Positions 33,441 to 42,200 of a stretch of 64,000 nt of DNA are shown here, piece after piece; within the stretch, counting starts at the first letter, position 1; the number at the start of each line of letters is the position of its first letter. Origin of the DNA: CANKJK01 sp040081715. Its GTDB lineage: Bacteria > Acidobacteriota > Vicinamibacteria > Vicinamibacterales > UBA2999. A program made the position numbers and the translations under genes. The stretch is from contig JBEBFY010000008.1 in the NCBI GenBank assembly GCA_040081715.1, positions 1 through 64,000 on the forward strand, read 5' to 3'. Below the pieces are notes generated by a model that saw only the letters and a program-made list of their open reading frames with translations, searched no databases and had not been told where the DNA came from.

Positions 33441-34714
33441 TGATCCGCATCATCGACGCTGAGGATCGGGAAGGCGTCGCGGCGCTGCTCTCGGCCGCGC
33501 GCGTACGCGATGCCGCCACGGACCGCCGTGTGGCGCGCATCGTGGCCGACGTCCGGAGCGGTGGCGACGCGGCCCTGCTGCGGTACGCGCGCAAGCTCGA
33601 CAACCTGGAGGGCGGCCTCGAGATTCCGCACAGCGACATCCGGGCACAGGCCGCGCAGGTGCCTGCGGCCGTGCGCGCCGCGATCCGCAGCGCGGCGAAG
33701 CACATCCGGGCCGTCGCACGGAAGCAGGTCCCGAAAGGCTGGCTCCTGCAGGTCGCGCCCGGCGTGACCGTCGAGCAACGCGTAACTCCGCTCGACCGCG
33801 TCGGCTGTTATGTGCCCGGCGGCCGGTACCCGCTCCCCTCGTCCCTGTTGATGACGGCCATCCCCGCGCGCGCGGCCGGCGTGCAGGAGATCGTCGTGGT
33901 CTGTCCGCGCCCGGAACCCGTGGTGCTGGCCGCCGCGCTCGAGGCCGGGGCCACGCGCGTGTTCCGCATCGGCGGCGCGCACGCCGTGGCTGCCATGGCC
34001 TACGGTACGGAATCGGTGCCCCGGGTGGACAAGATCGTGGGCCCGGGCAACCGGTTCGTCGCCTCGGCCAAGGCGCTCATCGCCACCGACTGCGGCATCG
34101 ACTTCTACGCCGGGCCGACCGAGATCCTGATCGTGGCGGCACGCGGGCCGGCGGAGTGGATTGCGGCCGACCTCATCGCGCAGGCCGAGCACGATCCGGA
34201 CGCGCGTGCGGTGCTCGTGACCCCGAATCGGGCGCTGGCCGATCAGGTAGTGGCAGCCGTGATCGCCCAGGCGCCACAGGACGGTCCTGCCCGGATGGCG
34301 CTTGCGCGCCATGGCGGCGTGGTGGTGACGCAGACGATGGATCAGGCGATGGCACTGGCCAACGACGCGGCCCCCGAGCACCTTGTGCTGGAACGCGAAT
34401 CGCTGCTCAGCCAGGTCCGCTGCGCGGGGTCGATCTTCATCGGACCGTGGACGGCGCAGGTGGCGGGCGACTACGCCATCGGGTCGAATCACGTGCTGCC
34501 CACGGCCGGCGCCTCGCGCGTGCGCGGCGGCCTGTCCGCGGCCGACTTCGTGCGGCAGGTGACTGTGCAGCGCCTCTCGGAGGCCGGGCTGCGGGCCATC
34601 GGGCCGACGGTCACCACGCTGGCGCGCGCGGAGGGTCTTGAGGGACACGCCGCCTCCATCGATGTACGGACGGGCATCAACCAGAGCGCGGCGGGCAGGC
34701 GGAGAAAGCGATGA
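33440..34714 (+). CDS. hisD: histidinol dehydrogenase
   Basis: A 424-residue HisD (EC 1.1.1.23), the last two oxidation steps. It shows GCYVPGGRYPLPSSLLMTAI, VGPGNRFVASAKALI, the zinc/catalytic region LIAQAEHDPDARAVLVT and SNHVLPTAGASRVRGGLSAA with its conserved histidine. The ATG at 33440 overlaps the hisG stop by one base. Its last four bases overlap hisC. Confidence 0.95.
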   Translation: MIRIIDAEDREGVAALLSAARVRDAATDRRVARIVADVRSGGDAALLRYARKLDNLEGGLEIPHSDIRAQAAQVPAAVRAAIRSAAKHIRAVARKQVPKGWLLQVAPGVTVEQRVTPLDRVGCYVPGGRYPLPSSLLMTAIPARAAGVQEIVVVCPRPEPVVLAAALEAGATRVFRIGGAHAVAAMAYGTESVPRVDKIVGPGNRFVASAKALIATDCGIDFYAGPTEILIVAARGPAEWIAADLIAQAEHDPDARAVLVTPNRALADQVVAAVIAQAPQDGPARMALARHGGVVVTQTMDQAMALANDAAPEHLVLERESLLSQVRCAGSIFIGPWTAQVAGDYAIGSNHVLPTAGASRVRGGLSAADFVRQVTVQRLSEAGLRAIGPTVTTLARAEGLEGHAASIDVRTGINQSAAGRRRKR

Positions 34715-35787
34715 CGGTGCAGGGCATCCCGAGCCCGGGTGACGGCCTTCGACTTCACCTGAACGAGAACACGGGCGGATGCTCCGAGCGCGTGATGGAC
34801 GCCATCCGCGCCATGCGCGCCACCGACATCTCGGCCTACCCCGATTACCGGCGCGACGTGGCCGCGGTGGCTCGGCACTTCGGCGTGGACCCGGACTGGC
34901 TGATCCTCACCAACGGACTCGACGAAGGCATCTTTCTGGCCTCCATCGGGACCTTTGGCCGAGCACACGATGCGTCGCTGGAAGCCATCGTGCCCGTGCC
35001 CGCGTTCGACCCGTACCTGACGGCCACGGCGGCCGTGGACGCGCGCACCATCCGCGTGCCGCCGGGATCGGACTTCGCGTTTCCGGCAGACGCGGTCGTC
35101 GCCGCCATCACGCCGAAGACGCGCCTGATCTTCCTGAACACGCCCAACAACCCGACAGGGCAGGCGATTCCTCACGGCGTGCTGCGCCGGATCGCCGGGG
35201 CGGCTCCGCAGGCGACGGTTGTGGTGGATGAGGCCTACGTGGAGTTCGCGGACCCGGAGCCGGGCCAGCGGAGCGCAAGCTTTCTGGACGAGCTGCCCGT
35301 GCACCCCAACGTGGTCGTGGGCCGCACGTTCTCGAAGGCCTACGGGCTGGCCGGCATGCGCATCGGCGTGCTCATCGGCCATCCGGATCGCCTGGAGCCG
35401 GTTCGGGCCGTGACGCCGGTCTTCAACATGAACACCGTGGCCATGACGGCGATGCACGCGGCGCTGGCCGACACGGCGTTTCTGCCGCGCTACGTGGCCG
35501 ACGTGCACACGTCGCGCGAACGGCTCTACGCCGCCTGCGGGCGGCTTGGCCTCGAGTACTGGCCGAGCGCCGCCAACTTCGTGCTGATGCGCGTGGGACC
35601 GCGGGCCGGTGAGGTCGTCGCGCACCTGTCCGCCAGCGGCGTGCACGTGCGGGACCGCTCGAAGGATCCGTACAGCCCCGGCTGCATCCGGGTCACCGCC
35701 GGCATCACCAGCCACACTGACCGCGCCATTGCGGCGCTTGAGGCGGTGGTGGCCACGGGGCTGACCAGCGCGAGGAGGAACCCATGA
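34711..35787 (+). CDS. hisC: histidinol-phosphate aminotransferase
   Basis: A 358-residue class I/II aminotransferase. It has RLHLNENTGGCSERVMDAIR at the start, IFLNTPNNPTGQAIPHGVLR, VVVDEAYVEF, and the PLP lysine in GRTFSKAYGLAGMRIGVLIG. It converts imidazole acetol phosphate to histidinol phosphate (EC 2.6.1.9). The operon position makes HisC the right call rather than another member of the family. ATGA overlaps on both sides (hisD, hisB). Confidence 0.92.
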   Translation: MTVQGIPSPGDGLRLHLNENTGGCSERVMDAIRAMRATDISAYPDYRRDVAAVARHFGVDPDWLILTNGLDEGIFLASIGTFGRAHDASLEAIVPVPAFDPYLTATAAVDARTIRVPPGSDFAFPADAVVAAITPKTRLIFLNTPNNPTGQAIPHGVLRRIAGAAPQATVVVDEAYVEFADPEPGQRSASFLDELPVHPNVVVGRTFSKAYGLAGMRIGVLIGHPDRLEPVRAVTPVFNMNTVAMTAMHAALADTAFLPRYVADVHTSRERLYAACGRLGLEYWPSAANFVLMRVGPRAGEVVAHLSASGVHVRDRSKDPYSPGCIRVTAGITSHTDRAIAALEAVVATGLTSARRNP

Positions 35788-36386
35788 GCGTGGACGCGCC
35801 CCGCGAGGCCCGATTCGACCGGCGGACCACGGAAACCCAGATCAAGGGCCGGTTCGTGGTGGACGGCGAGGGGAAGTACCAGGTGCGGACCGGCATCCGC
35901 TTCCTCGACCACATGCTCGAGTTGTTCACCCGGCACGGCGGGTTCGACCTGCAGTTGAAGGCCACCGGCGATCTGGACGTCGATCAACACCACACCGTGG
36001 AAGACATCGGCATCGTCCTCGGCGAAGCCGTGGCAGCCGCACTGGGAAACAAGAAGGGCATCAACCGCGCCGGCTACTTCGTGATGCCGATGGACGAAAC
36101 GCTGGCCGTGGCGGCGGTGGACCTGAGCGGACGGCCGCACTCCGTCGTGAAGCTGAAGCTGGCCGTCGAGAAGGTGGGCGACCTGCAGGCCGAGCTCGTG
36201 CACGATTTCTTCGACGGGTTCGCCATGGGCGCCCGCGCCAACGTGCACGCCGTCGTCCTGTACGGACGGTCGAGCCACCATCACATCGAGGCCGTCTTCA
36301 AGGCCTTTGCCCGCGCCCTGCGCGTGGCCTGCGCGAAGGACGCGCGGCTCGCGAAGATGCTGCCCAGCACGAAGGGACTGCTGTGA
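35784..36386 (+). CDS. hisB: imidazoleglycerol-phosphate dehydratase
   Basis: A 200-residue monofunctional HisB (EC 4.2.1.19) without histidinol phosphatase domain. The two half-site metal motifs are present: DVDQHHTVEDIGIVLGEA and GRSSHHHIEAVFKAFARALR. The RxTxETxIxG start (DRRTTETQIKGRFVVDGEGK) and FLDHMLELFTRHGGFDL are typical. Histidinol phosphatase is therefore missing from the operon. It overlaps hisC (ATGA) and hisH (GTGA). Confidence 0.95.
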   Translation: MSVDAPREARFDRRTTETQIKGRFVVDGEGKYQVRTGIRFLDHMLELFTRHGGFDLQLKATGDLDVDQHHTVEDIGIVLGEAVAAALGNKKGINRAGYFVMPMDETLAVAAVDLSGRPHSVVKLKLAVEKVGDLQAELVHDFFDGFAMGARANVHAVVLYGRSSHHHIEAVFKAFARALRVACAKDARLAKMLPSTKGLL

Positions 36387-36997
36387 TTGCACTGGTCGAC
36401 TACAAGGCTGGCAACCTGACGTCGGTCCGCAAGGCCCTCACGGCCCTGGGCGCGTCGTTCTTCACGCCTGCCACCGCCGCTGAGCTGGAGGGTGTGACAG
36501 GCGTGATCGTGCCTGGCGTCGGCCACTTCACCTCGACGGCCAACCTCGACGAGCCCTGGCGCCGTGCCATCGAGGGCCGCGTGCTGGCTGGGGCGCCGCT
36601 GCTCGGGATCTGCGTGGGCATGCAGTGGCTCTTCGAGGGCAGCGCGGAGTCGCCGGAGTGCCCGGGGCTGGGCGTGCTGCCAGGGCGCTGTGAGCGCCTT
36701 GCGGGCAACGCGGCCGTCGGCGTCAAGGTGCCCCATGTCGGCTGGAACGCGCTCGTGCCGCCACCGGGTACGAGGTCGGTCCTCCTGCAGGGGGTTGCGC
36801 CGGGTTCGCAGGTCTACTTCACGCACTCGTACGCCCCGCCCGTCACCAACGACTGCGTGGCGGCCACCACGCACGGTGCGGAAACCTTCGGAGCAGCCGT
36901 GGAGCGCGGCCATGTGTTCGGCGTGCAGTTCCACCCGGAGAAGTCCTCGGACGTAGGTCTGCGGATTCTCGGTAACTTTCTGGAGGCGTGCCAATAG
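36383..36997 (+). CDS. hisH: imidazole glycerol phosphate synthase, glutaminase subunit
   Basis: A 204-residue class I glutamine amidotransferase. The catalytic cysteine is in PLLGICVGMQWLFEGS, and the His/Glu pair is in VFGVQFHPEKSSDVG. It starts with GTG in the GTGA overlap with hisB and supplies ammonia to HisF, encoded next. It ends ten bases inside the hisF frame. Confidence 0.94.
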   Translation: MIALVDYKAGNLTSVRKALTALGASFFTPATAAELEGVTGVIVPGVGHFTSTANLDEPWRRAIEGRVLAGAPLLGICVGMQWLFEGSAESPECPGLGVLPGRCERLAGNAAVGVKVPHVGWNALVPPPGTRSVLLQGVAPGSQVYFTHSYAPPVTNDCVAATTHGAETFGAAVERGHVFGVQFHPEKSSDVGLRILGNFLEACQ

Positions 36998-37752
36998 TGC
37001 TCTCCAAACGCGTGATCGCCTGCATGGATGTCCGGGAGGGACAGGTCGTCAAGGGCGTGCAGTTCCAGGACCTGCGCCACGCCGGCGACCCGGCCGAACT
37101 CGCCCGCCGCTACAACGTGGAAGGTATCGACGAGGTCGTGGTGCTCGACATCACGGCCACGCTTGAAGGCCGGCGGACGCTCGCCGACACCGTGCATGCC
37201 GTGGCGGCGGAGATCTTCCTGCCGCTCGCAGTCGGCGGTGGCATTCGTTCCGAGGCCGACGCGGCCACGGTGATCGACGCTGGAGCAGACAAGGTGAGCC
37301 TGAATACGGCCGCCCTGCGCCAGCCGGAGCTCATCACGACCCTCGCCAACCGGTACGGCAGCCAGGCCGTGATTGTGGCCATCGACGCCAAGCGGATCGA
37401 CGACCGGTTTGCCGTTTACGTGCGCAGCGGACAGACCGACTCCGCGCGCGACGCCGTGGAATGGGCACGCGAGGCGGAGTCCCGCGGGGCCGGCGAGATC
37501 CTGCTGACGTCGATGGACCGCGACGGCACACGCGCCGGCTTCGACTGCGCCCTCACCGCCGCCGTCTCGAGCGCCGTGAACATTCCCGTGATTGCCTCAG
37601 GTGGCGCGGGTGGCTTTGACCACTTCGTGGATGTGTTCACCGAGGGCCGGGCGGACGCCGCGCTGGCGGCCTCGATCTTTCACTACGCCGAGTCGAGCGT
37701 GCACGACCTGAAGGTGCACCTGCGCGACCGCGGCATTCCCGTTCGCCTCTAG
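36988..37752 (+). CDS. hisF: imidazole glycerol phosphate synthase, cyclase subunit
   Basis: A 254-residue (beta/alpha)8 barrel. It has SKRVIACMDVREGQVVKGVQ with the first catalytic Asp, LAVGGGIRSEADAATVIDAG, VIVAIDAKRIDDRFAVYVRS with the second Asp, and VIASGGAGGFDHFVDVFTEG at the phosphate site. It forms IGP and AICAR with HisH. The start may be GTG 36988 or the GTG at 36997; both overlap or abut the hisH stop. hisA follows after 18 bases. Confidence 0.95.
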   Translation: MPIVLSKRVIACMDVREGQVVKGVQFQDLRHAGDPAELARRYNVEGIDEVVVLDITATLEGRRTLADTVHAVAAEIFLPLAVGGGIRSEADAATVIDAGADKVSLNTAALRQPELITTLANRYGSQAVIVAIDAKRIDDRFAVYVRSGQTDSARDAVEWAREAESRGAGEILLTSMDRDGTRAGFDCALTAAVSSAVNIPVIASGGAGGFDHFVDVFTEGRADAALAASIFHYAESSVHDLKVHLRDRGIPVRL

Positions 37753-37770
37753 TTCCGGGCTCCTCACGAC

Positions 37771-38448
37771 ATGCTGATTCCGTCCATCGACCTGCAGAAC
37801 GGCCACATCGTCCAGCTCGTCCAGGGTGAGAAGCTTGCCATCCAGACGGACGACATGGAGCTCTGGATCTCGCGGTTTGCGCGGTTTCCGAAGGTGCAGC
37901 TCATCGACCTCGATGCGGCCATGGGCAAGGCCAGCAACCTCGTGCTCGCCAAGTCGATCTGCGCGCGGCTGCCGTGCCGCATGGGCGGCGGCATCCGGAC
38001 GGTGGATCGGGCACTCGAGGTGCTGCAGGCCGGGGCGCACGCCGTCATCGTCAGCTCGTCGCTCTTCAAGGACGGCGCGGTGGACCTGCGTTTTGCCGAA
38101 GCGCTCGCGGCCGCGGTCGGACCCGAGCGCGTGATCGCCGCGGTAGACAGCAAGGGTGGCCAGGTGGTGATCCATGGGTGGAAGACGCCCCTGCCGATCA
38201 CAGCGGTCGAAGCCGTCAAGGCCCTGGAGCCCTACTGCGACGAGTTTCTCTACACGCACGTGGACAACGAGGGCCTGATGCAGGGCACCGACATGGACGC
38301 CATCATGGCCGTGCACCGCGCCACGTCGCGCCGCCTCACGGCCGCCGGTGGCATCACGACCCGTGCCGAAATCGACGCCCTCCATGCGGAGGGCATCGAC
38401 GCCGTGGTCGGCATGGCGATCTACACAGGCCATCTCGCCATCGAATAG
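37771..38448 (+). CDS. hisA: phosphoribosylformimino-AICAR-phosphate isomerase, divergent
   Basis: A 225-residue barrel of the HisA/HisF family: LIPSIDLQNGHIVQLVQGEK with the catalytic Asp, CRMGGGIRTVDRALEVLQAG, VIAAVDSKGGQVVIHGWKTP with the second Asp, and RLTAAGGITTRAEIDALHAE. It is about 20 residues shorter than usual, and the segment after the first strand (LAIQTDDMELWISRFARFPK) departs from the common bacterial pattern, so it belongs to a divergent branch. It isomerises ProFAR before HisHF (EC 5.3.1.16). Its last 60 bases are repeated at 42648-42708 beyond an accessory block. Confidence 0.88.
   Translation: MLIPSIDLQNGHIVQLVQGEKLAIQTDDMELWISRFARFPKVQLIDLDAAMGKASNLVLAKSICARLPCRMGGGIRTVDRALEVLQAGAHAVIVSSSLFKDGAVDLRFAEALAAAVGPERVIAAVDSKGGQVVIHGWKTPLPITAVEAVKALEPYCDEFLYTHVDNEGLMQGTDMDAIMAVHRATSRRLTAAGGITTRAEIDALHAEGIDAVVGMAIYTGHLAIE
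38385..38444 (+). repeat. left copy of hisA 3'-end direct repeat (attL-like)
   Basis: The last 60 bases of hisA up to the stop region recur at 42648-42708 with one inserted T and two substitutions (58 of 60 bases kept). Between the two copies lies a 4.2-kb block of relics and cargo genes. This is what an integration event at the 3' end of a gene leaves behind; a partial duplication is the alternative. Confidence 0.6.
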
Positions 38449-38458
38449 CGTTGAACGT

Positions 38459-39025
38459 TCACCCCTGCTCGAACCGCCGATCGGGGATGAACCACATCAC
38501 CCCGACCGCCACGTAGCAGGCGACGCCCAACCAGGGGTTCACGAAGGTCAGTCCGATGCCCACCGCGTAAATGGCAACCGACGCCTTGCCTTTGACGTCC
38601 TTGCCAAGCGCGATCGCGAGAGCCGATGTCGGCCCATGGAGCGACGCGAGCGCCCGCGCCAGTACGAAGTACGCCACTCCCGACGCAAGGCTCACCACGC
38701 CGTACAGCACCACAGGCCATCGGCTGAAGTGGTTCTCGCCCATCCAGGTCGTCACGAAAGGGAACAGCGACAGCCAGAACAGCAAATGGAGGTTCGCCCA
38801 GAGCACGGGTCCGTTGATTCGATGGGCGGAGTGCAGCATGTGATGGTGGTTGTTCCAGTAGATGCCCACGAACGTGAAGCTCAGCACGTAGCTGAGCAGC
38901 ACTGGCAGGAGTGGAGCCAGCGCTCCGAGCGTCTCCCCGTGTGGGACCTGTAGCTCCAACACCATGATGGTGATGATGATCGCGATCACGCCGTCGCTGA
39001 AGGCTTCGAGTCGTCCTTTGGTCAC
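38459..39025 (-). CDS. TMEM175/DUF1211-like potassium channel-type membrane protein
   Basis: A 188-residue protein with six hydrophobic segments. The hallmark RLEAFSDGVIAIIITIMVLE (FSDG motif in the first helix) is the pore signature of the TMEM175 family, whose bacterial members are K+-permeable channels. A GTG at 39025 is the sensible start. The same frame is open upstream to 39244 only because it runs through the relic of a reductase gene, so a longer fused protein from that ATG is possible but unlikely. It is convergent with hisA (10-base gap). Confidence 0.75.
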   Translation of the reverse strand: MTKGRLEAFSDGVIAIIITIMVLELQVPHGETLGALAPLLPVLLSYVLSFTFVGIYWNNHHHMLHSAHRINGPVLWANLHLLFWLSLFPFVTTWMGENHFSRWPVVLYGVVSLASGVAYFVLARALASLHGPTSALAIALGKDVKGKASVAIYAVGIGLTFVNPWLGVACYVAVGVMWFIPDRRFEQG

Positions 39026-39049
39026 GGCAGATGGTGACCGACGGACTGC

Positions 39050-39445
39050 CGTCTCGTCCAGCAGGAGTCTGAGCGCGTGCGGTGAGTGGCCACCTGCGCG
39101 CACCATGCGCACCCAGAGGAGCGTCATGTGCTCGAGATGGAGCGCCTGTTCGATGCCGCCGACGTCCAGCGGATCCCAGCCAAGTGCAGCCACGAGTCCC
39201 GCCACGACGGCCTTGGCCGACGGGTCGTTCCCGCAGAACAGCATGGCCGGCTTCCCAGCGCAGGTCGGGTACGACGAGTCCTCGACGTTCTCGAAGCCGT
39301 AGATGCTGAATGCCTTGGACCTTCGTGCCTGGCAGCAGGGCCTGCAGCATCTCAGTGCCGGACTGTCGGCTGCCGAGTCCGTGGGTGAGACCCGGACCGA
39401 CTGGATTGGTGCAGTCGATCAGAATCTTGCCTGAGAGGGCATCCG
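39050..39445 (-). pseudogene. relic of an F420-/NADPH-dependent oxidoreductase
   Basis: Two minus-strand frames give DALSGKILIDCTNPVGPGLT then EMLQALLPGTKV in one, and KAFSIYGFENVEDSSYPTCA, GKPAMLFCGNDPSAKAVVAG and LGWDPLDVGGIEQALHLEHM in the other. Together they are the C-terminal two thirds of a NADP oxidoreductase of the coenzyme F420-dependent type. The Rossmann N-terminus is missing: it is replaced exactly at 39446 by the repeat element end. A one-base shift near 39318 broke the rest. Confidence 0.75.
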
Positions 39446-39505
39446 GACGATAGGAAACATTGGAAGGCTTCCACGAGGTTGTCGCCGCAAATGCGCCCCT
39501 CGGCA
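39446..39505 (+). repeat. element-end repeat, copy 1 (internally deleted)
   Basis: Starts GACGATAGGAAACATTGGAA and continues through GGCTTCCACGAGGTT. It then skips about 45 bases relative to copy 2 and resumes with GTCGCCGCAAAT and GCGCCCCTCGGCA. Its left edge cuts the reductase relic. Confidence 0.75.
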
Positions 39506-39577
39506 CGGAATGGGATGACGCGATGGAGACCACCAGGAATCGGGTGCGCGACGCCACTGCCCCGTGGGCTGCGTCCG

Positions 39578-40546
39578 TCAGGTCCGCGGGTCTTGATCGA
39601 CTCTGCGCAAGGCCGGCCGATCACCGAACGTGAACTGAATCTGCTCCCGCCGGCGTCCCTCGAGAAACTCACCCCGGCGATGGAAGCCCATCACGTTGGC
39701 AAAGATCAGCGTGTTTGCCTTCCCACAGACCGGCGCCTCGACGATGCCCATCGCACGACGCTGCGACTCGGTCGGTAAACGAACCAGACACCCGGGCACG
39801 GTGGTCCGGTATCCGAGACCTTCACTCTTCGCCCGGGCGACCCGGACACTGACGTCGTATTCGTGCGCGAGCCTGCCGAGGTTCAATTGCGTCGAGCCCT
39901 TGGCGAAGACGATGGCACCGTTGGTCTCGTCGATGTCATTCAGATACAGCCATGCCTTGCTGGATGGGTAGTGCACGTCGGCATGGAGGTAGTTGGTCCC
40001 GATGAGGCGTGACGGTGGCGGCGCCCCCTTCGACTTCGTCATGAAGTTGACGTTCATCCGCATCTCCTCGATGGCGGGAGTCCGAAGCACCGCGGCTGCC
40101 AGTCGGCTGAGCCGATCATCGCTGCGCAGGCGCTCCCACGCGACCGGCATCTCTCGCTTGTGGCGATTGACGACGAGGTGTTCCTCGATGATGAAATTGT
40201 CCTCGACCACTTCGGACGTGAAGAGCCCGGCCTGGTAGCAGGTGTCGCACTCGGCCTTGACGCGTGCGAAGACGTCGGCCGGGAAGAAGTTCTCGATCGC
40301 GACAACGCCGTCCCGTTCGAACGCGTCCACGTAGGCCTTCAGGTCGGCGTCCGCGGCGCGCTTGCGGAGACGCCACGTCAGGTTCAATGTCGCAATGCGC
40401 GCGAACTGCAGTCCGAGCCGGTTGGCGAGCACCGAGCCGTCATGGTACCCACCGCCCGCAAGAATCTCCGGGCCGTACCAGGCCTTATAGCCCTCCGTCT
40501 TTGGCTGGCTCACTTCATGAGGCAGGCCCGCCACGCGTTCGCTCAT
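39578..40546 (-). CDS. phytanoyl-CoA dioxygenase (PhyH)-like Fe(II)/2-oxoglutarate oxygenase
   Basis: A 322-residue protein starting at ATG 40546 with AAGGGAGG five bases upstream. The double-stranded beta-helix core has the iron site HxD in TNYLHADVHYPSSKAWLYLN (NYLHAD), the DIDETNGAIVFAKGSTQ strand, and the distal histidine in VMGFHRRGEF. FERDGVVAIENFFPADVFAR is typical of PhyH-type N-terminal strands. The family hydroxylates or otherwise oxidises diverse small molecules; substrate unknown. It is cargo in the accessory block, flanked by element-end copies 1 and 2. Confidence 0.72.
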   Translation of the reverse strand: MSERVAGLPHEVSQPKTEGYKAWYGPEILAGGGYHDGSVLANRLGLQFARIATLNLTWRLRKRAADADLKAYVDAFERDGVVAIENFFPADVFARVKAECDTCYQAGLFTSEVVEDNFIIEEHLVVNRHKREMPVAWERLRSDDRLSRLAAAVLRTPAIEEMRMNVNFMTKSKGAPPPSRLIGTNYLHADVHYPSSKAWLYLNDIDETNGAIVFAKGSTQLNLGRLAHEYDVSVRVARAKSEGLGYRTTVPGCLVRLPTESQRRAMGIVEAPVCGKANTLIFANVMGFHRRGEFLEGRRREQIQFTFGDRPALRRVDQDPRT

Positions 40547-40625
40547 CTTGCCTCCCTTGATCCGCCGCCTTCTGGAAACGCCAGTATAACTGCCGGGACA
40601 GTCGTGATTGAGTCGGCGCAGCCGC

Positions 40626-40875
40626 ATGAGCCAGGCATCCACGAAGGCAAGCGAGAAGAACTACATCACACCGATCGGCTACCAGCGACTCCTGGACGAG
40701 CGACGGTTTCTGCTCACCAGGGAACGGCGGGCGGTGACTGCGGTGGTGGCGTGGGCAGCGAGCAACGGCGACCGCAGCGAGAATGCCGATTATCAGTTAC
40801 GGCAAGCGTCGGCTGCGCGAAATCTACCGGCGGATCCGCTTTCTCACCAAACGCATCGATGCCGCTGGACGATAG
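40626..40875 (+). pseudogene. greB: truncated greB (transcription elongation factor)
   Basis: Starts ASEKNYITPIGYQRLLDERR and VAWAASNGDRSENADYQ, the GreB N-terminal coiled coil with its conserved NGDRSENADY. One extra T at 40797-40798 shifts the frame; in the shifted frame YGKRRLREIYRRIRFLTKRI follows with DAA, again as in GreB. At 40868 the sequence turns into element-end copy 2, which supplies a TAG at 40873-40875. About half of the protein is lost. Confidence 0.82.
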
Positions 40876-40971
40876 GAAACATTAGAAGGCTTCCACGGGG
40901 TTGGCGCCGCTAACGGAAGACCCCTGATGCGACCTTGGGTCAGGCCGTCGCCGTAAATTCGCCCCTCGGCA
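40868..40971 (+). repeat. element-end repeat, copy 2 (complete)
   Basis: The longest copy, 104 bases. It begins GACGATAGGAAACATTAGAA and includes GGCTTCCACGGGGTTGGCGC, then CGGAAGACCCC, the small hairpin GACCTTGGGTC and the right part GTCGCCGTAAATTCGCCCCT. It truncates greB on its left and a PIN-toxin gene on its right. Confidence 0.8.
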
Positions 40972-40983
40972 GCTTTCATCTGC

Positions 40984-41256
40984 CGAGCAGCGCGCAACGT
41001 CACAGAACTTCGAGCGGCCCTCGATCAGTGGCACATTGCCGCGATGCCGCGCACCGACGACCGCGGGTTCTGGCTCCACGTGCTCGACTGGCTGTCGAAG
41101 TATGCGGACCATGAACCCGGTTGGGCCGATGGATGTCTCGCAGTGCTGTCCGGGCGCGACGCGAACCTGAAAGTGTGGACGTATGACCGCGAGTTCCGCA
41201 CGAGGTGGCGACGCCCAGACGGGACCGCGATTCCGATGGCCGTCAACGGAGGCTGA
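40984..41256 (+). pseudogene. C-terminal fragment of a PIN-domain toxin
   Basis: The open frame reads RNVTELRAALDQWHIAAMPR, WLHVLDWLSKYADHEPGWAD and GCLAVLSGRDANLKVWTYDR, then REFRTRWRRPDGTAIPM to TGA at 41256. This is the second half of a PIN-type nuclease, with the late acidic residues of the active site (ADGCL, YDREF). The N-terminal half with the first Asp is missing, cut by element-end copy 2, and no antitoxin remains. The 237 bases between it and the DUF4188 gene hold nothing I can identify. Confidence 0.6.
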
Positions 41257-41493
41257 CCCCGAGCCCTTGAGCCCGGCGTGGATTGTGCCTGGTGGGCTTG
41301 CGGGCGGGACCACTTCGTGCAACAGCGATCTGGCGCCCCATCCCGGTCAGCGGGGATTCCTAAACACTGGCCGACTTCCCAGGAGAAAGTCCGCCGCGAG
41401 CGCGTGTTTCAGAACAGGGATGGGCGTCCTCGGCCCAGCCGAGCACGACGCCTATGTGCGAACCATCGGCACGGTTGCTTTACACTCCCGCCC

Positions 41494-42006
41494 ATGGCCA
41501 CCATCAACCGCCGCATCACCGCCTCGCTCGAGGGCGACTTCGTCGTCTTCATCATCGGCGCACGTTTCAACCGCTGGTGGAAGCTGCCCAGGTATCTTTG
41601 GTTCTTCTCAACCATGCCGAAGATGCTCGCAGAGGTCGCTGCGAAACCCGAGAGCGGCTTTCTGGGATGGGAGTCCCTGAGCCTCACGACGAACGTGCAG
41701 TACTGGCGGTCGTTCGAGCACCTGACCGCGTACTCCCGTAATCGCGACCAGACCCATTACCCATACTGGGTGAAGTTCAACAAAGAAGTCGGCTCGAATG
41801 GCGACATCGGCATCTGGCACGAGACGTTCCTCGTGCGCGCAGGCGAGTACGAATGCATCTACAACAACATGCCCTTGCGAGGCCTTGCGAAAGCCTCCAA
41901 ACACATCGATGCCGTCGGACGCGCAGGCACCGCCATGGGACGACTAGGCCGCACGGATGGCAGCGATGCCCCGGTCTCCGAAGGTGGAACCGAGCGCGGC
42001 GCGTGA
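41494..42006 (+). CDS. DUF4188 domain protein
   Basis: A 170-residue protein starting at ATG 41494. FVVFIIGARFNRWWKLPRYL, GFLGWESLSLTTNVQYWRSF, THYPYWVKFNKEVGSNGDIG and IWHETFLVRAGEYECIYNNM are characteristic of the DUF4188 family, whose fold resembles haem-binding or monooxygenase ferredoxin-like barrels. Function is unknown. It is intact cargo between element-end copies 2 and 3. The Gly/Ser/Glu-rich tail is not typical and may be altered. Confidence 0.7.
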   Translation: MATINRRITASLEGDFVVFIIGARFNRWWKLPRYLWFFSTMPKMLAEVAAKPESGFLGWESLSLTTNVQYWRSFEHLTAYSRNRDQTHYPYWVKFNKEVGSNGDIGIWHETFLVRAGEYECIYNNMPLRGLAKASKHIDAVGRAGTAMGRLGRTDGSDAPVSEGGTERGA

Positions 42007-42200
42007 CGCGACGCGGCTGAGCGCCCCGATTTGTCGGCACGAGGCGCGTCAGTGTCTCCACTCCACACAGCGCGATCCGATGCGTGTCGCTCGCTATACT
42101 CGGTCGAGCCCGATGCAACCGCGCTGTGGCCGCCAGGCCGTCACTCATCTGGGCGCTGCCGGGGTCTGGCTGCGTCGCATAACAGGCATTGCGTTGACGT

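Noticed and set aside
32954..34648. 564-codon minus-strand frame across hisG/hisD
   Set aside because: Shadow of two certain enzymes; Arg/His-rich without domain features.
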